From Lachnospiraceae bacterium (lineage in GTDB: Bacteria > Bacillota > Clostridia > Lachnospirales > Lachnospiraceae), in assembly GCA_017517305.1 (NCBI GenBank), contig JAFWZV010000018.1, positions 1 through 36,243 on the forward strand: a stretch of 36,243 bases of DNA. The letters run 5' to 3'. The notes beneath the pieces were generated by a model, which saw nothing but the letters and a program-made list of their open reading frames with translations, was not told the origin of the DNA and made no database searches. A program made the translations under genes and the position numbers. Of this stretch, positions 23,799 through 32,037 are shown piece by piece; position 1 is the first letter of the stretch, and each line of letters starts with the position of its first letter.

Positions 23799-24860
23799 TT
23801 AATTGCTTTGTATAAGTCTTGGAAGGTCACGAACTATTTCAATCATAAACCATTCTGGTAAAACCTTTCCTTCATCAGCAGAGACTACCATTTGAGCAAT
23901 TTCATAGCTTATGCTTGATAGCTCCTTGATAAGGGCTTTTGCGCGATGAACAAGATATTGACCATCCTTTCCAAGATTCTGTTTGTTTTCAGGCAATTCA
24001 TGGAGTAGCTTTGCGCGGAAGGATTGTGAGATAAAGTATAATACATCACGCTCCTCAGGCTTGGATGGCCATTTTGCTTCGCCCTTAATTATGTCTGTAA
24101 GTAGATGTGTATTACCAAGTTGTTTAACAAAAGCCATAAACATTCCTGCATGACTAGCAGAAATGCATCCATATGTAATCATTTTTAATGTTGTATCGGG
24201 TATATTATTTGTCTCGGCGCCATACTCCTTTAAGGCATCACTAAGCATATGCCAGGATCGGGGGGTAGAGTAAGGCTCTTCGGTCTTAGGTGGTTCCGAA
24301 AAGAGATGATCAGGTCTTTGAGTTATATAATTGATAACCCAAGGGTGTAAGCCTTCTTCGTAAGCCCAATTAAGCCACTCTTTTGGATCTGCCTTTAACT
24401 GAACATGAAACATACGGTTAATGAGAGCAGAGGACATAGTTTTAACAATTGCTGAATCCTGTGCTCTGTTGCCGGCACCAATAACTATACTTCCTTTAGG
24501 TAAGTGATATTCGCCGATTCTTCGTTCGTGAATTAAGCTATAGAATGCTTTTTGTACTTCCTGAGAGCAGGCATTAAGCTCGTCTAAGAAGAGTACATAG
24601 GGTTCCTTTCTTGCAATCATCTTAGGTGGAAGAAATGTGCTTACATCGTCCTGGATTTGCGGTATACCGATAATATCCTCAGGAGCAAGCTGACTTCCTA
24701 AAAGTGATACACAAGGGAGTCCCACCTCATCTGCAAATTTTTCCACAAGAGCAGATTTGCCTATGCCGGGAGCACCCCATATAAATACAGGACGAATAGT
24801 GGCGACATTTAATAAAATATCTAATAGTTCACTTTGAGTAACTGATATAGGTAAATTCAT
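23799..24860 (-). CDS. MoxR-type AAA+ ATPase
   Basis: A 353-residue AAA+ ATPase. Walker A is GAPGIGKS (29-36), Walker B VLFLDELN (89-96), sensor 1 GAGNRAQD, and an arginine finger region ALINRMFHV is present. MoxR ATPases act with VWA-domain proteins as chaperones that insert metals or remodel protein complexes. ATG 24860 has AAAGGAAA 8 nt upstream; an in-frame ATG at 24893 lacks a site. It is the first gene of a two-gene minus-strand operon with the VWA-metallopeptidase protein. Membership of the MoxR group is inferred from motifs and from the partner. Confidence 0.93.
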   Translation of the reverse strand: MNLPISVTQSELLDILLNVATIRPVFIWGAPGIGKSALVEKFADEVGLPCVSLLGSQLAPEDIIGIPQIQDDVSTFLPPKMIARKEPYVLFLDELNACSQEVQKAFYSLIHERRIGEYHLPKGSIVIGAGNRAQDSAIVKTMSSALINRMFHVQLKADPKEWLNWAYEEGLHPWVINYITQRPDHLFSEPPKTEEPYSTPRSWHMLSDALKEYGAETNNIPDTTLKMITYGCISASHAGMFMAFVKQLGNTHLLTDIIKGEAKWPSKPEERDVLYFISQSFRAKLLHELPENKQNLGKDGQYLVHRAKALIKELSSISYEIAQMVVSADEGKVLPEWFMIEIVRDLPRLIQSN

Positions 24861-24918
24861 ATATTTGTTTTCCTTTCTGGTGGCTTCGTACATAAAAATA
24901 TATCTAGTCTAGGGGGCG

Positions 24919-24950
24919 ATTATAACAGTCTATATGATATTGTAATTAAA
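24919..24950 (-). promoter_or_regulatory. Extended -10 promoter for the MoxR-VWA operon
   Basis: On the minus strand the -10 TATAAT (24919-24924) is preceded by TGT, an extended -10. The -35 region is weak: TTACAA at a 15-nt spacing is the best available. Confidence 0.55.
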
Positions 24951-25016
24951 GAAATAAAGAAGAACAATAAACTTACAGTTTAATATTTATATATCATATT
25001 ATTGGGTTTGGCTTTT

Positions 25017-25045
25017 TTGCGATGATATTAAACCACAGGTAAAAT
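25017..25045 (+). promoter_or_regulatory. Possible promoter for the 95-aa gene
   Basis: TTGCGA (25017-25022), 17-nt spacer, TAAAAT (25040-25045). It lies about 90 nt before the start at 25136. Confidence 0.45.
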
Positions 25046-25135
25046 GACAATAGTCAGAATAAATAGTAGAATAATTGATACCAAACATGGAGTAAAATAT
25101 TGGAATTTATCTTGAAAAGAGGAGAGAAAGTATAT

Positions 25136-25423
25136 ATGAAAAGGATATTTGAGGTAAAGGGACCGATGAGCTATCCTGAACCAATAAAAAAAGGAGATAA
25201 TGGTCATGATATTTTGGGTCTAGATAAGGAAAACACATTTACCCATAATGGCGTTAATTCCTATGGTGATTTCATTAGAAGCTATAGAACTCTAGAAGAG
25301 GCAAAAATAGGAGCGGTGGAACGTTGCGGTTGGCAGGGGATTAATAGAGACACTATTATAAGAGCTGATGAATATGAAGGTAAAACAGCAGAGCAATTCG
25401 TGGCGTCAAATCAGAAATCATAA
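25136..25423 (+). CDS. Small hypothetical protein (95 aa)
   Basis: I do not recognise a family. The protein starts MKRIFEVKGPM and is polar, with no signal peptide or membrane helix. A stretch YGDFIRSYRTLEEAKIGAVE looks like a small alpha-beta fold, and the tail contains ADEYEGKTAEQFV. AGAGGAGAG lies 9 nt before ATG 25136, which decides the start over a TTG at 25100. It stands between two divergent or independent units (MoxR-VWA and the Lon-like gene), each with its own promoter, so no functional link is implied. Confidence 0.7.
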   Translation: MKRIFEVKGPMSYPEPIKKGDNGHDILGLDKENTFTHNGVNSYGDFIRSYRTLEEAKIGAVERCGWQGINRDTIIRADEYEGKTAEQFVASNQKS

Positions 25424-25447
25424 TGTTACATAATATAACAAATCGCA

Positions 25448-25476
25448 TTGAGATACACTCCAAATAATGATATAAT
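25448..25476 (+). promoter_or_regulatory. Strong extended -10 promoter for the Lon-like gene
   Basis: TTGAGA (25448-25453), 17-nt spacer, TATAAT (25471-25476) preceded by TGA. It is one of the best promoters in the window. Confidence 0.85.
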
Positions 25477-25515
25477 TTACATATAAATTTAATTCCCACA
25501 AGGAGGTACAATGTT

Positions 25516-27933
25516 ATGAACACTGTTAAAGAATTAGACTATACACAACTTAAGAAAATATGTAGTCCTAGTGATTTTGATTTCAAAACCACCGCAGAGC
25601 TTACACCTTGGGAGGGGATTATTGGACAGGAGAGAGCTGTTAAAGCCTTTGAATTTGGCCTTGCAGTTAAGATGAAGGGGTATAATATTTATATGTCTGG
25701 TTCCTCAGGAACAGGCAAAACCTCCTATGCAAGAGCAAATATAGAGAAGCTTGCTGCGACAGAGCCAGTACCGGATGATTGGTGTTATGTATATAACTTT
25801 GATAAGCCAAAGGAACCTATAGCACTTAGATTTAAGGCGGGAATAGGTAAGTGCTTTAAAAATGATATGGAAGAGCTTATGTCTGTTGTGGAGAAGGAGC
25901 TTTCAAAGGTTTTTCAGTCTGAGGAGTATGATAACAAGAAGAATGAGCTTATGGCCGAGTACGAAGATCGTCAGGATGAATTAATTGATCAGGTAAGTGA
26001 AACTGCAGAAGAATATGACTTTGTACTTAAACATAATAAATCAAGTGTATATTTTCAACCTATCGTTGATGGTTCTCCAATAGATGAAGAAAGCTACGAA
26101 ATGCTCACAGTAGATCAGGTTAAGGAAATTGAGAAAAAATCTGAGCTTATGCAGGAGAAGGTAAGCTCTTTTATGCGTGAGCTTCATGAGATGGAGAAGG
26201 AGTGCGAGAAAAAGCTTGAAGAATTGGACAAGGAAGTTGGAGATGAAACTATTGGGCATCATATTCAAGACTTTATAGATAAATATAAAGATTATGAGAG
26301 AGTTATAGAGTATATTAATGACGTGAAGGAAGACATTCTGGATAATTTGGATTATTTTATGGAAGAAGAGGAAAACCAGCAGGATGTTCTCTCTGCATTA
26401 TTGCCTTTCTTGGGAAAGAAGCAGGATGAAGATGTAATGCACAGATATGAGGTTAATCTTATTGTTGACCATTCAGACAGCAAAGGGGCGCCTGTTGTGG
26501 TTACATTTAACCCTACATATACTAATCTTATGGGTGAAACTGAATATGACACAGAGTATGGTAGTCTTACCACAGATTTTATGAAGATAAAGCCTGGTTT
26601 ATTCCATCAGGCAAATGGTGGATACCTAATAGTGCAGGCACAAGATATTTGTACTGTTCCTCATGCATGGGAGTCTCTTAGAAGGGTAATTAAGACCAAG
26701 GAGATTAATTTAGATTCAATCAGAGAGATGCTAAGCTCTATAACAGCACCATCTCTTAAACCGGAACCTATTGAAGCACAGCTTAAGGTTATTATGGTGG
26801 GAAGTGATTATTTCTATGAACTGCTCAGTGAAGGAGATGAGGAGTTTGATAAGTTCTTTAAGATTAGGGCAGATTTTGATGATGAGATGGATCATAATCA
26901 TGAAAATATATCTAAAATCGCAGGATTTATCAAGAGCTTTGTAAAGCGTGAGAATACATTGGATTTTGATGTAAGTGCAGTGTGTGCCATTATAGAATAT
27001 TCTTCAAGAGCTGCAGCTAGACAGGATAAATTGTCTACAAGATTTAATTATCTGTCAGAGATACTTGGTGAGGCATATACCTGGGCAAAGCTTGAGGGTG
27101 CCAGTATTATAACAGCAGACCACATCCATAAAACTATCTTTGAAAAAGAGGATAGGCTTAAGCTGTATGAGGAAAAGCTTAATGAGATGCTAGAGGAAGA
27201 TGTAATAATGGTTGATACAGATGGGGCCAAGATAGGTCAGATTAATGGTTTGGCAGTTCTTGATATGGGTAGCTACGCATTTGGAACACCATCAAGAATA
27301 ACGGCCACAACCTACGTTGGAAAGTCAGGCATTGTTAATATAGAAAAAGAAGCCCGCATGAGTGGTCATACTCATGATAAGGGAGTTCAGATAATTACAG
27401 GATTTTTAGGACAGACTTACGCACAGAAATTCCCTATGGCGTTGTCATGTAGAGTTTGCTTCGAGCAAAACTATAATGGGATAGATGGAGATAGTGCATC
27501 AAGTACAGAGTTATATTGTATTATATCCTCGTTGGCAGAGCTTCCTATACGTCAGGATTTAGCCGTAACTGGTTCTGTTAATCAGAAGGGTGAGATACAG
27601 GCTATAGGAGGAGTTACTCAGAAGATAGAAGGTTTCTTTGATTTATGTAAGAAGAGAGGTTTGACCGGAAGACAAGGTGTATTGATTCCAGTATCTAATG
27701 TTAAAGATTTGGTTCTGAAGACAGAAGTTATAGAAGCTGTAAAGGAAGGTAATTTCCACATCTATCCTATAACACATATAGATGAAGGAATTGAACTTCT
27801 TATGAGTTGCTCTGCAGGGCAGAAGGATGAAAATGGTGATTTCCCAGAAGACAGTGTTCACGGTATGGTATATAGAAAGCTAAAGAATTTTGCAATGCTG
27901 TCTAGAGAATTTGAGAGTGGGAAGGATGCTTAG
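25516..27933 (+). CDS. Lon-family AAA+ protease with long coiled-coil insertion
   Basis: An 805-residue cytoplasmic ATP-dependent serine protease of the LonB/LonC-like branch. The AAA+ part starts with Walker A GSSGTGKT (62-69). A long acidic helical insertion (about 130-290) separates it from the second half of the ATPase domain (LFHQANGGYLIVQAQDI). The C-terminal Lon peptidase domain carries the catalytic pair Ser660 (DGDSASSTE) and Lys703 (GGVTQKIEG). Unlike LonA it has no N-terminal LON substrate domain. AAGGAGGT precedes the ATG; a two-codon ATG-TTA-TGA overlaps the start. It has its own promoter and terminator. Confidence 0.93.
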   Translation: MNTVKELDYTQLKKICSPSDFDFKTTAELTPWEGIIGQERAVKAFEFGLAVKMKGYNIYMSGSSGTGKTSYARANIEKLAATEPVPDDWCYVYNFDKPKEPIALRFKAGIGKCFKNDMEELMSVVEKELSKVFQSEEYDNKKNELMAEYEDRQDELIDQVSETAEEYDFVLKHNKSSVYFQPIVDGSPIDEESYEMLTVDQVKEIEKKSELMQEKVSSFMRELHEMEKECEKKLEELDKEVGDETIGHHIQDFIDKYKDYERVIEYINDVKEDILDNLDYFMEEEENQQDVLSALLPFLGKKQDEDVMHRYEVNLIVDHSDSKGAPVVVTFNPTYTNLMGETEYDTEYGSLTTDFMKIKPGLFHQANGGYLIVQAQDICTVPHAWESLRRVIKTKEINLDSIREMLSSITAPSLKPEPIEAQLKVIMVGSDYFYELLSEGDEEFDKFFKIRADFDDEMDHNHENISKIAGFIKSFVKRENTLDFDVSAVCAIIEYSSRAAARQDKLSTRFNYLSEILGEAYTWAKLEGASIITADHIHKTIFEKEDRLKLYEEKLNEMLEEDVIMVDTDGAKIGQINGLAVLDMGSYAFGTPSRITATTYVGKSGIVNIEKEARMSGHTHDKGVQIITGFLGQTYAQKFPMALSCRVCFEQNYNGIDGDSASSTELYCIISSLAELPIRQDLAVTGSVNQKGEIQAIGGVTQKIEGFFDLCKKRGLTGRQGVLIPVSNVKDLVLKTEVIEAVKEGNFHIYPITHIDEGIELLMSCSAGQKDENGDFPEDSVHGMVYRKLKNFAMLSREFESGKDA

Positions 27934-27945
27934 TTTAACCATACA

Positions 27946-27986
27946 TAAAGCTCGTGGTGTTTTATACCACGAGCTTTATTGTTTTT
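27946..27986 (+). terminator. Strong terminator after the Lon-like gene
   Basis: A 13-bp perfect stem (27946-27958 with 27966-27978), a 7-nt loop, then TTGTTTTT. Confidence 0.92.
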
Positions 27987-28048
27987 GAATTTTAAACCAT
28001 TAGTTAAAAGACAACAAATTATATATAAGATAGAATTATAGAGAATAA

Positions 28049-28077
28049 TTGGATATAGGACTTACAAATGCATTAAT
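28049..28077 (+). promoter_or_regulatory. Possible promoter for the 59-aa / ATPase pair
   Basis: TTGGAT (28049-28054), 17-nt spacer ending in TGC, ATTAAT (28072-28077). The -10 is weak, but the TGC before it would help. It lies 50 nt before the 59-aa gene. Confidence 0.35.
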
Positions 28078-28126
28078 ATAAAACATTAGATGATTTTGAG
28101 TGAAAAAATATAAGGAGTGATTACAT

Positions 28127-28306
28127 ATGAGGGTATATAATCCAATCAATACAGAGCAGTGGATCGATTTACCTGCAGATATAGAAGAAAACTACAAATT
28201 GGTTATGGAGAAATATGGCATATATAAGAACCTTAACAAGTGTAGTTTAGATGAAAATGATGATTGTGATAATAATATTAGATCATCAAGTAATAATAAC
28301 AGGTAA
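28127..28306 (+). CDS. Small acidic protein (59 aa) upstream of an ATPase gene
   Basis: A short open frame with a strong ribosome site, AAGGAGTGA, 6 nt before the ATG. The protein starts MRVYNPINTEQWIDLPADIE, continues with a helical ENYKLVMEKYGIYKNL stretch, and ends in an Asp/Asn/Ser-rich polar tail (about 42-59). No known motif is visible, and I do not recognise the family. It ends 73 nt before an AAA/ABC-type ATPase gene that has its own AAAGGAGAG site, so the two are probably co-transcribed and may work together. The strong ribosome site supports it as real despite its size. Confidence 0.65.
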   Translation: MRVYNPINTEQWIDLPADIEENYKLVMEKYGIYKNLNKCSLDENDDCDNNIRSSSNNNR

Positions 28307-28379
28307 AGACAAGATGGCATTAAGGCGGGGAAACATACTGGTTCCTCGGTTTGGTAAAGAAAAAAAGGAGAGCAAACAA

Positions 28380-29198
28380 ATGATATATTTAAGTAGTTTT
28401 AAGTTAAGTGAACGACAAGTAAGTAATCCAAATATTTATCCATATAATGTATTTAGAGGGAAATATATTGAACCTTTTATATTTTCTCCTATTACTGTGT
28501 TCTATGGTAACAATGGTTCTGGCAAGTCAACCCTGCTAAATGTTATAGCTAATACGCTAGAGCTAAAAGGTAAGGAGTATGGGCTGAATACGGTATATGG
28601 AAAGGTAGACTATTGTGGTGGATTTTCATCTGAGTGTTCATATAGATTAGGAGAGGATGAGGATGGAAAAACTATAAGATCTATTCCGGCAAATAGTCGT
28701 TACATAAAAAGTGAAGACATATTATATGAGATAAAGAAGGTTCAGCAAAAACAGGTGTTAGAAGATGGTATGGAGTATGACTATGTAAAGAAGGGGATGA
28801 CGCCTAGTCAGGCAAGAGCATTTTTGAATACGGATTTGGGGGTGAAACAGTTGGGACGTATAATGTTTGCCCAGGAAAAGTATTCTAATGGCGAGACGTC
28901 ACTTCAATACTTTCATAATCATCTAAATCCCAATGCGCTGTATCTGTTGGATGAGCCAGAGGTGTCTCTGTCCCCTGCCAATCAGGTGGCCTTGGCGGAG
29001 GAGATTAATAGGATGACTAGGCTATTGCAGTGCCAGTTCATAATTGCCACACATTCTCCATTTATGCTGGGGACCTTGAATGCAAAGATATATAATATAG
29101 ATTCAAAGGAATATGATGTTGCAAGGTGGAATGAGTTGGAGAATGTTAGGTACTTTTATGATTTCTTCAAAAGTCATGAGAAAGAATTTGAGAAATAA
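28380..29198 (+). CDS. AAA/ABC-type ATPase (COG3910-like predicted ATPase)
   Basis: A 272-residue single ATPase domain. Walker A is GNNGSGKST, the signature-like segment is YSNGETSLQYF, Walker B is ALYLLDEPEVSLSP, and the switch His lies in IIATHSPFML. This is the ABC/SMC-like head found in predicted ATPases (AAA_21, COG3910) and in several defence and repair proteins. It has no membrane segments, so it is not a classic transporter. ATG 28380 is preceded by AAAGGAGAG at 7 nt; in-frame ATGs further upstream (such as 28314) lack a ribosome site and one overlaps the 59-aa gene. The partner and substrate are unknown. Confidence 0.88.
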   Translation: MIYLSSFKLSERQVSNPNIYPYNVFRGKYIEPFIFSPITVFYGNNGSGKSTLLNVIANTLELKGKEYGLNTVYGKVDYCGGFSSECSYRLGEDEDGKTIRSIPANSRYIKSEDILYEIKKVQQKQVLEDGMEYDYVKKGMTPSQARAFLNTDLGVKQLGRIMFAQEKYSNGETSLQYFHNHLNPNALYLLDEPEVSLSPANQVALAEEINRMTRLLQCQFIIATHSPFMLGTLNAKIYNIDSKEYDVARWNELENVRYFYDFFKSHEKEFEK

Positions 29199-29243
29199 TG
29201 AAAATTGAACAAAAAATCACATCTTGTTTTATGTATAAAAAAA

Positions 29244-29272
29244 TTGACAAATACTAATAATGTGTTTAAAAT
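29244..29272 (+). promoter_or_regulatory. Strong promoter for hipBA
   Basis: TTGACA (29244-29249, perfect), 17-nt spacer, TAAAAT (29267-29272). Confidence 0.85.
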
Positions 29273-29280
29273 AATAAACA
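29263..29280. repeat. Candidate HipB operator over the hipBA -10 box
   Basis: TGTTTA (29263-29268), 6-nt spacer, TAAACA (29275-29280), a perfect inverted repeat overlapping the -10 box. Autorepression at such a site is typical of HipB-type antitoxins; the match to a specific operator is inferred. Confidence 0.55.
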
Positions 29281-29295
29281 TAAAGAGGTGATTTT

Positions 29296-29613
29296 ATGAG
29301 CAAGAAAACAGTGGCTATAATGCCGTCCACACAAAAAGTGCTTGAGAATATGGGAGAACAGATAAAACTGGCTAGATTAAGAAGAAATCTATCTACAGAG
29401 CTTTTATCAGAAAGAGCAGGAATTAGTAGGGCCACACTTTGGGCTGTTGAAAAAGGTTCTCCTACTGTTGCGATGGGGATATATGCAGCAGTGCTACATG
29501 CTCTAGGTGGTTTGGATAAAGATTTAGAGCTGATAGCCAAGGATGACGAGTTTGGTAGAAGACTTCAGGATATGAATTTGATGATGCCTAAGCGAGCAAA
29601 AAGGAGTAAGTAA
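29296..29613 (+). CDS. hipB: HipB-type XRE antitoxin
   Basis: A 105-residue DNA-binding protein with an XRE/Cro-type helix-turn-helix at about 20-75 (IKLARLRRNLSTELLSERAGISRATLWAVEKG) and a basic C-terminal tail (MMPKRAKRSK). HipB proteins bind and neutralise HipA and repress their own operon. AGAGGTG precedes the ATG. The hipA start lies 3 nt after its stop. The N-terminal extension before the HTH (about 19 residues) is somewhat longer than in E. coli HipB. Confidence 0.88.
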   Translation: MSKKTVAIMPSTQKVLENMGEQIKLARLRRNLSTELLSERAGISRATLWAVEKGSPTVAMGIYAAVLHALGGLDKDLELIAKDDEFGRRLQDMNLMMPKRAKRSK

Positions 29614-29616
29614 TAT

Positions 29617-30870
29617 ATGGATAATCATAAGGAAATATTTGTATATGAAAATTGGAAATGTGATAATCCGTCTTTGGTAGGAAAACTGTACGCAGATGGT
29701 GGACGTGGAAGGCAGATTGTGTCCTTTGAGTATGATGATGAGTGGTTAGGCGATGTTTTAAATGCTGTAAATATTGATCCAGATATAAAACCTTTTAAGG
29801 GCAGACAATACGCACCTACAGATAAGTTGATATTTGGTATGTTTGCAGATTCTTGTCCTGATAGATGGGGAAGGCTTCTAATGAAAAGAAGAGAGGCTAT
29901 ACGAGCTAAGCAGGAAGCAAGAAAGCCAAAAACATTAACTGAGGTTGACTTTCTGTTAGGTGTACATGATGAAACCAGAATGGGAGGATTAAGATTTTCC
30001 GATCGGTCGGGAGGTCCCTTCTTATCTGATGATAATGAATTATCAACTCCACCATGGACTACCTTGCGTAAGCTAGAGAATGCATCTATGGCATTTGAAA
30101 AAAATGAGGATGGCTTAGAAGAAAAATGGTTAAAACAGTTAGTGGCACCGGGTTCATCCTTGGGTGGAGCAAGGCCCAAGGCGTCTGTACTTGCCCCGGA
30201 TAACACACTTTGGATAGCGAAATTTCCATCAAAACATGATGAGATAAATGTGGGCGCTTGGGAGATGGTGGTTCATGATTTAGCGGTGCTTTGTGACCTT
30301 GATGTACCAGAAGCTAAATTAGAAAGGTTTTCTAAGAATGGGGACACCTTTATAGTTAAGAGGTTTGATAGAAATGAAAACAAAAGAATACATTTTGCTT
30401 CAGCCATGACATTGTTAGGAAAGACAGATGGTGCAGATGGTTGTAGTTATTTAGATATTGCATCAATTATAAGACAGTATGGCGAATCCCCTAAGAGAGA
30501 TTTATTAGAACTATGGAAGAGAATGGTTTTTAGTATGGCAGTGTCAAACAGAGATGATCATCTAAGGAATCATGGCTTTCTGCTAGGTAAAGAAGGTTGG
30601 AGATTATCACCTGTATATGATGTAAACCCTAATATTTACGGGGAAACTTTATCCTTAAATATAGATAGTAACAATAATAGTATAGACTTTGGTTTAGCAC
30701 TTTCGGTGTCTAAATTATATGATATTAGTGAAAATGTAGCAAAAGAATCGATAAACGATATTAAGAATGTGGTAGAGAAAAATTGGCGTAGCTTGGCTTC
30801 GAAATATGGATTATCAAGAAGTGAAATAGAGGAGATGAGCCCGGCATTTGATATGATGTATAAAGGATAG
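29617..30870 (+). CDS. hipA: HipA-type serine/threonine kinase toxin
   Basis: A 417-residue HipA-family kinase. The N-terminal subdomain (about 1-110) contains FGMFADSCPDRWGRLLM. The nucleotide loop is GSSLGGARPKAS (about 179-190); Ser180 or Ser181 is a candidate autophosphorylation site. IVKRFDR carries the ATP-binding residues, and the catalytic region is SNRDDHLRNHGF with Asp313 as likely base, then LSPVYDVNPN for metal binding. E. coli HipA phosphorylates glutamyl-tRNA synthetase and causes persistence; the target here is unknown. AAGGAG lies in the end of hipB. All catalytic motifs are intact. Confidence 0.92.
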   Translation: MDNHKEIFVYENWKCDNPSLVGKLYADGGRGRQIVSFEYDDEWLGDVLNAVNIDPDIKPFKGRQYAPTDKLIFGMFADSCPDRWGRLLMKRREAIRAKQEARKPKTLTEVDFLLGVHDETRMGGLRFSDRSGGPFLSDDNELSTPPWTTLRKLENASMAFEKNEDGLEEKWLKQLVAPGSSLGGARPKASVLAPDNTLWIAKFPSKHDEINVGAWEMVVHDLAVLCDLDVPEAKLERFSKNGDTFIVKRFDRNENKRIHFASAMTLLGKTDGADGCSYLDIASIIRQYGESPKRDLLELWKRMVFSMAVSNRDDHLRNHGFLLGKEGWRLSPVYDVNPNIYGETLSLNIDSNNNSIDFGLALSVSKLYDISENVAKESINDIKNVVEKNWRSLASKYGLSRSEIEEMSPAFDMMYKG

Positions 30871-30871
30871 A

Positions 30872-30900
30872 GAGTGATTTTTCTAGGTTACTCATTTTGT
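30872..30900 (+). terminator. Weak candidate terminator after hipA
   Basis: GAGTGA (30872-30877) pairs with TTACTC (30888-30893) with one G-U pair, followed by ATTTTGT. The stem is short, so this call is tentative. No clear promoter was found for the next gene. Confidence 0.3.
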
Positions 30901-30941
30901 GAGCTTTTTCACACCATTAGATAAAAAGTGGAGGAAAATGA

Positions 30942-31454
30942 ATGAAATCAAAAAAGATATTGCTAATTTTGGGTATAGTTGTGGTTATATGTTTACTTAT
31001 AGTTATATTGTTGATTGAAAAAATCAAAGAAGACTCTGAAAAAGAAACCACAGAAGAAATTACAGAAGAAACTACAGAAGAACAGATTGACTATAGCCAA
31101 ATGGTTGATGAAGAGTGTGGAATAAATATTAGTAAGTATTTAGAGTACGATGAATCAATTTACACAGATGAAGATATCTATGAATTGCAATTTAAAGTTA
31201 AAGATGGATGTGAAGTTGAACTTGAAACTGTTTTGCTTAACAAGTATGGTGAAGAATGGCCCGAAGAAAATGCACCAATTCCTAAATCATCAATAGGAAA
31301 TAATATAAAATCAGGAACTATTAAGCATATTTATGGCTTTTTTAGAGAAGGAAAGGTAGTGAGTCCTTCTGGAGAGCGTTCGTTATCTGTTGAAGTGTGC
31401 ATTTATGTTGTTGAAATTGATAATCAATTATATGCTTTTGTGTATACCATATAA
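30942..31454 (+). CDS. Membrane-anchored extracytoplasmic protein with Thr/Glu linker
   Basis: A 170-residue protein. It begins with a basic residue cluster and one membrane helix (about 5-25, ILLILGIVVVICLLIVILLI) with no signal-peptidase site evident, then a Thr/Glu-rich linker (about 33-48) and a small domain (about 50-170) that would lie outside the cell. The domain is beta-rich (VEVCIYVVEIDNQLYAFVYTI at the end). GTGGAGG precedes the ATG. I do not recognise the family, and no neighbour makes its role clear. Confidence 0.75.
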   Translation: MKSKKILLILGIVVVICLLIVILLIEKIKEDSEKETTEEITEETTEEQIDYSQMVDEECGINISKYLEYDESIYTDEDIYELQFKVKDGCEVELETVLLNKYGEEWPEENAPIPKSSIGNNIKSGTIKHIYGFFREGKVVSPSGERSLSVEVCIYVVEIDNQLYAFVYTI

Positions 31455-31475
31455 AACAATTTAGATATTGAAAAT

Positions 31476-31486
31476 CTTGAATTTGT
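31476..31486 (+). repeat. Shared intergenic motif, copy A
   Basis: CTTGAATTTGT, about 40 nt before the GNAT gene. The same 11-mer occurs at 31975-31985, and a close variant occurs at 32773-32787. Confidence 0.5.
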
Positions 31487-31526
31487 ATGATGAATTTTGA
31501 TATTTCATTTAGGAGGGTGATTGAAA

Positions 31527-31946
31527 ATGAATATAAGGCGTGTAAATGATGATGATAGCAGAATAGATGGCTTTATCAACGAAGAATTCTCATCTTATGC
31601 CGAGCAGAACAATGTTAATTTGAATTTTAGTGTATTCTGTTTTATCGCTGAAAGCGATAGTGGTGAAATATTAGGTGCTATTACAGGTCGTGCGTATTAC
31701 AATGAGGTGCATATAGGTGATTTGATTATACATAAAGCTCACAGAAAAAGCGGATTAGGAAGCAAACTTGTTTTAACAGTTGAGGAAGCTTTTCAAAATG
31801 CAGGATATGATAAAATTACACTTACTACTTTTGGGTTTCAAGCTCCTGAATTCTATAAGAAACTTGGGTATATTGTTGAATTCATTCGAGAAGATAATAA
31901 TCCAAATTTATGCAAGTATTTTTTATCCAAGCAAATCACTCGTTAA
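31527..31946 (+). CDS. GNAT-family N-acetyltransferase
   Basis: A 139-residue acetyltransferase. The acetyl-CoA pyrophosphate loop is HRKSGLGSKLV, preceded by the strand IGDLIIHKA; the C-terminal part has FGFQAPEFYKKLGY, a typical GNAT end. The acceptor substrate cannot be read from the sequence; small-molecule, drug or protein acetylation are all possible. AGGAGGGTGA lies before ATG 31527 (TTG at 31521 is an alternative). It is a stand-alone gene in an accessory stretch of unrelated single genes. Confidence 0.88.
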   Translation: MNIRRVNDDDSRIDGFINEEFSSYAEQNNVNLNFSVFCFIAESDSGEILGAITGRAYYNEVHIGDLIIHKAHRKSGLGSKLVLTVEEAFQNAGYDKITLTTFGFQAPEFYKKLGYIVEFIREDNNPNLCKYFLSKQITR

Positions 31947-31957
31947 ATTCCAATATG

Positions 31958-31970
31958 TCTAACAGTTAGA
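31958..31970. repeat. Perfect 13-bp palindrome after the GNAT gene
   Basis: TCTAACAGTTAGA: 6-bp arms around a central A. It is followed 4 nt later by copy B of the shared intergenic motif. Confidence 0.5.
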
Positions 31971-31974
31971 GAAA

Positions 31975-31989
31975 CTTGAATTTGTCGAA
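31975..31989 (+). repeat. Shared intergenic motif, copy B
   Basis: CTTGAATTTGTCGAA, identical over 11 nt to copy A. It matches copy C (32773-32787) at 13 of 15 positions. Confidence 0.55.
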
Positions 31990-32037
31990 TTTATTTGCGT
32001 GATTAATTTTGGTTAATGATAAGGAGTGACAAATAAT

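Noticed and set aside
24479-24760. Possible open frames antisense to the MoxR and VWA genes on the plus strand
   Set aside because: They lack ribosome sites and their proteins resemble shadows of the coding strand, with no recognisable motif.
28314-28380. Longer start for the ATPase at 28314 (or further upstream)
   Set aside because: No ribosome site precedes the upstream ATGs, and the earliest ones lie inside the 59-aa gene. The ATG at 28380 has AAAGGAGAG at good spacing.
31957-31971. GTCTAAC...GTTAGAG after the GNAT gene looked like integron attC core sites
   Set aside because: The two cores are separated by only one base, while attC sites have a long imperfect stem between them, and no integrase gene is in the window.
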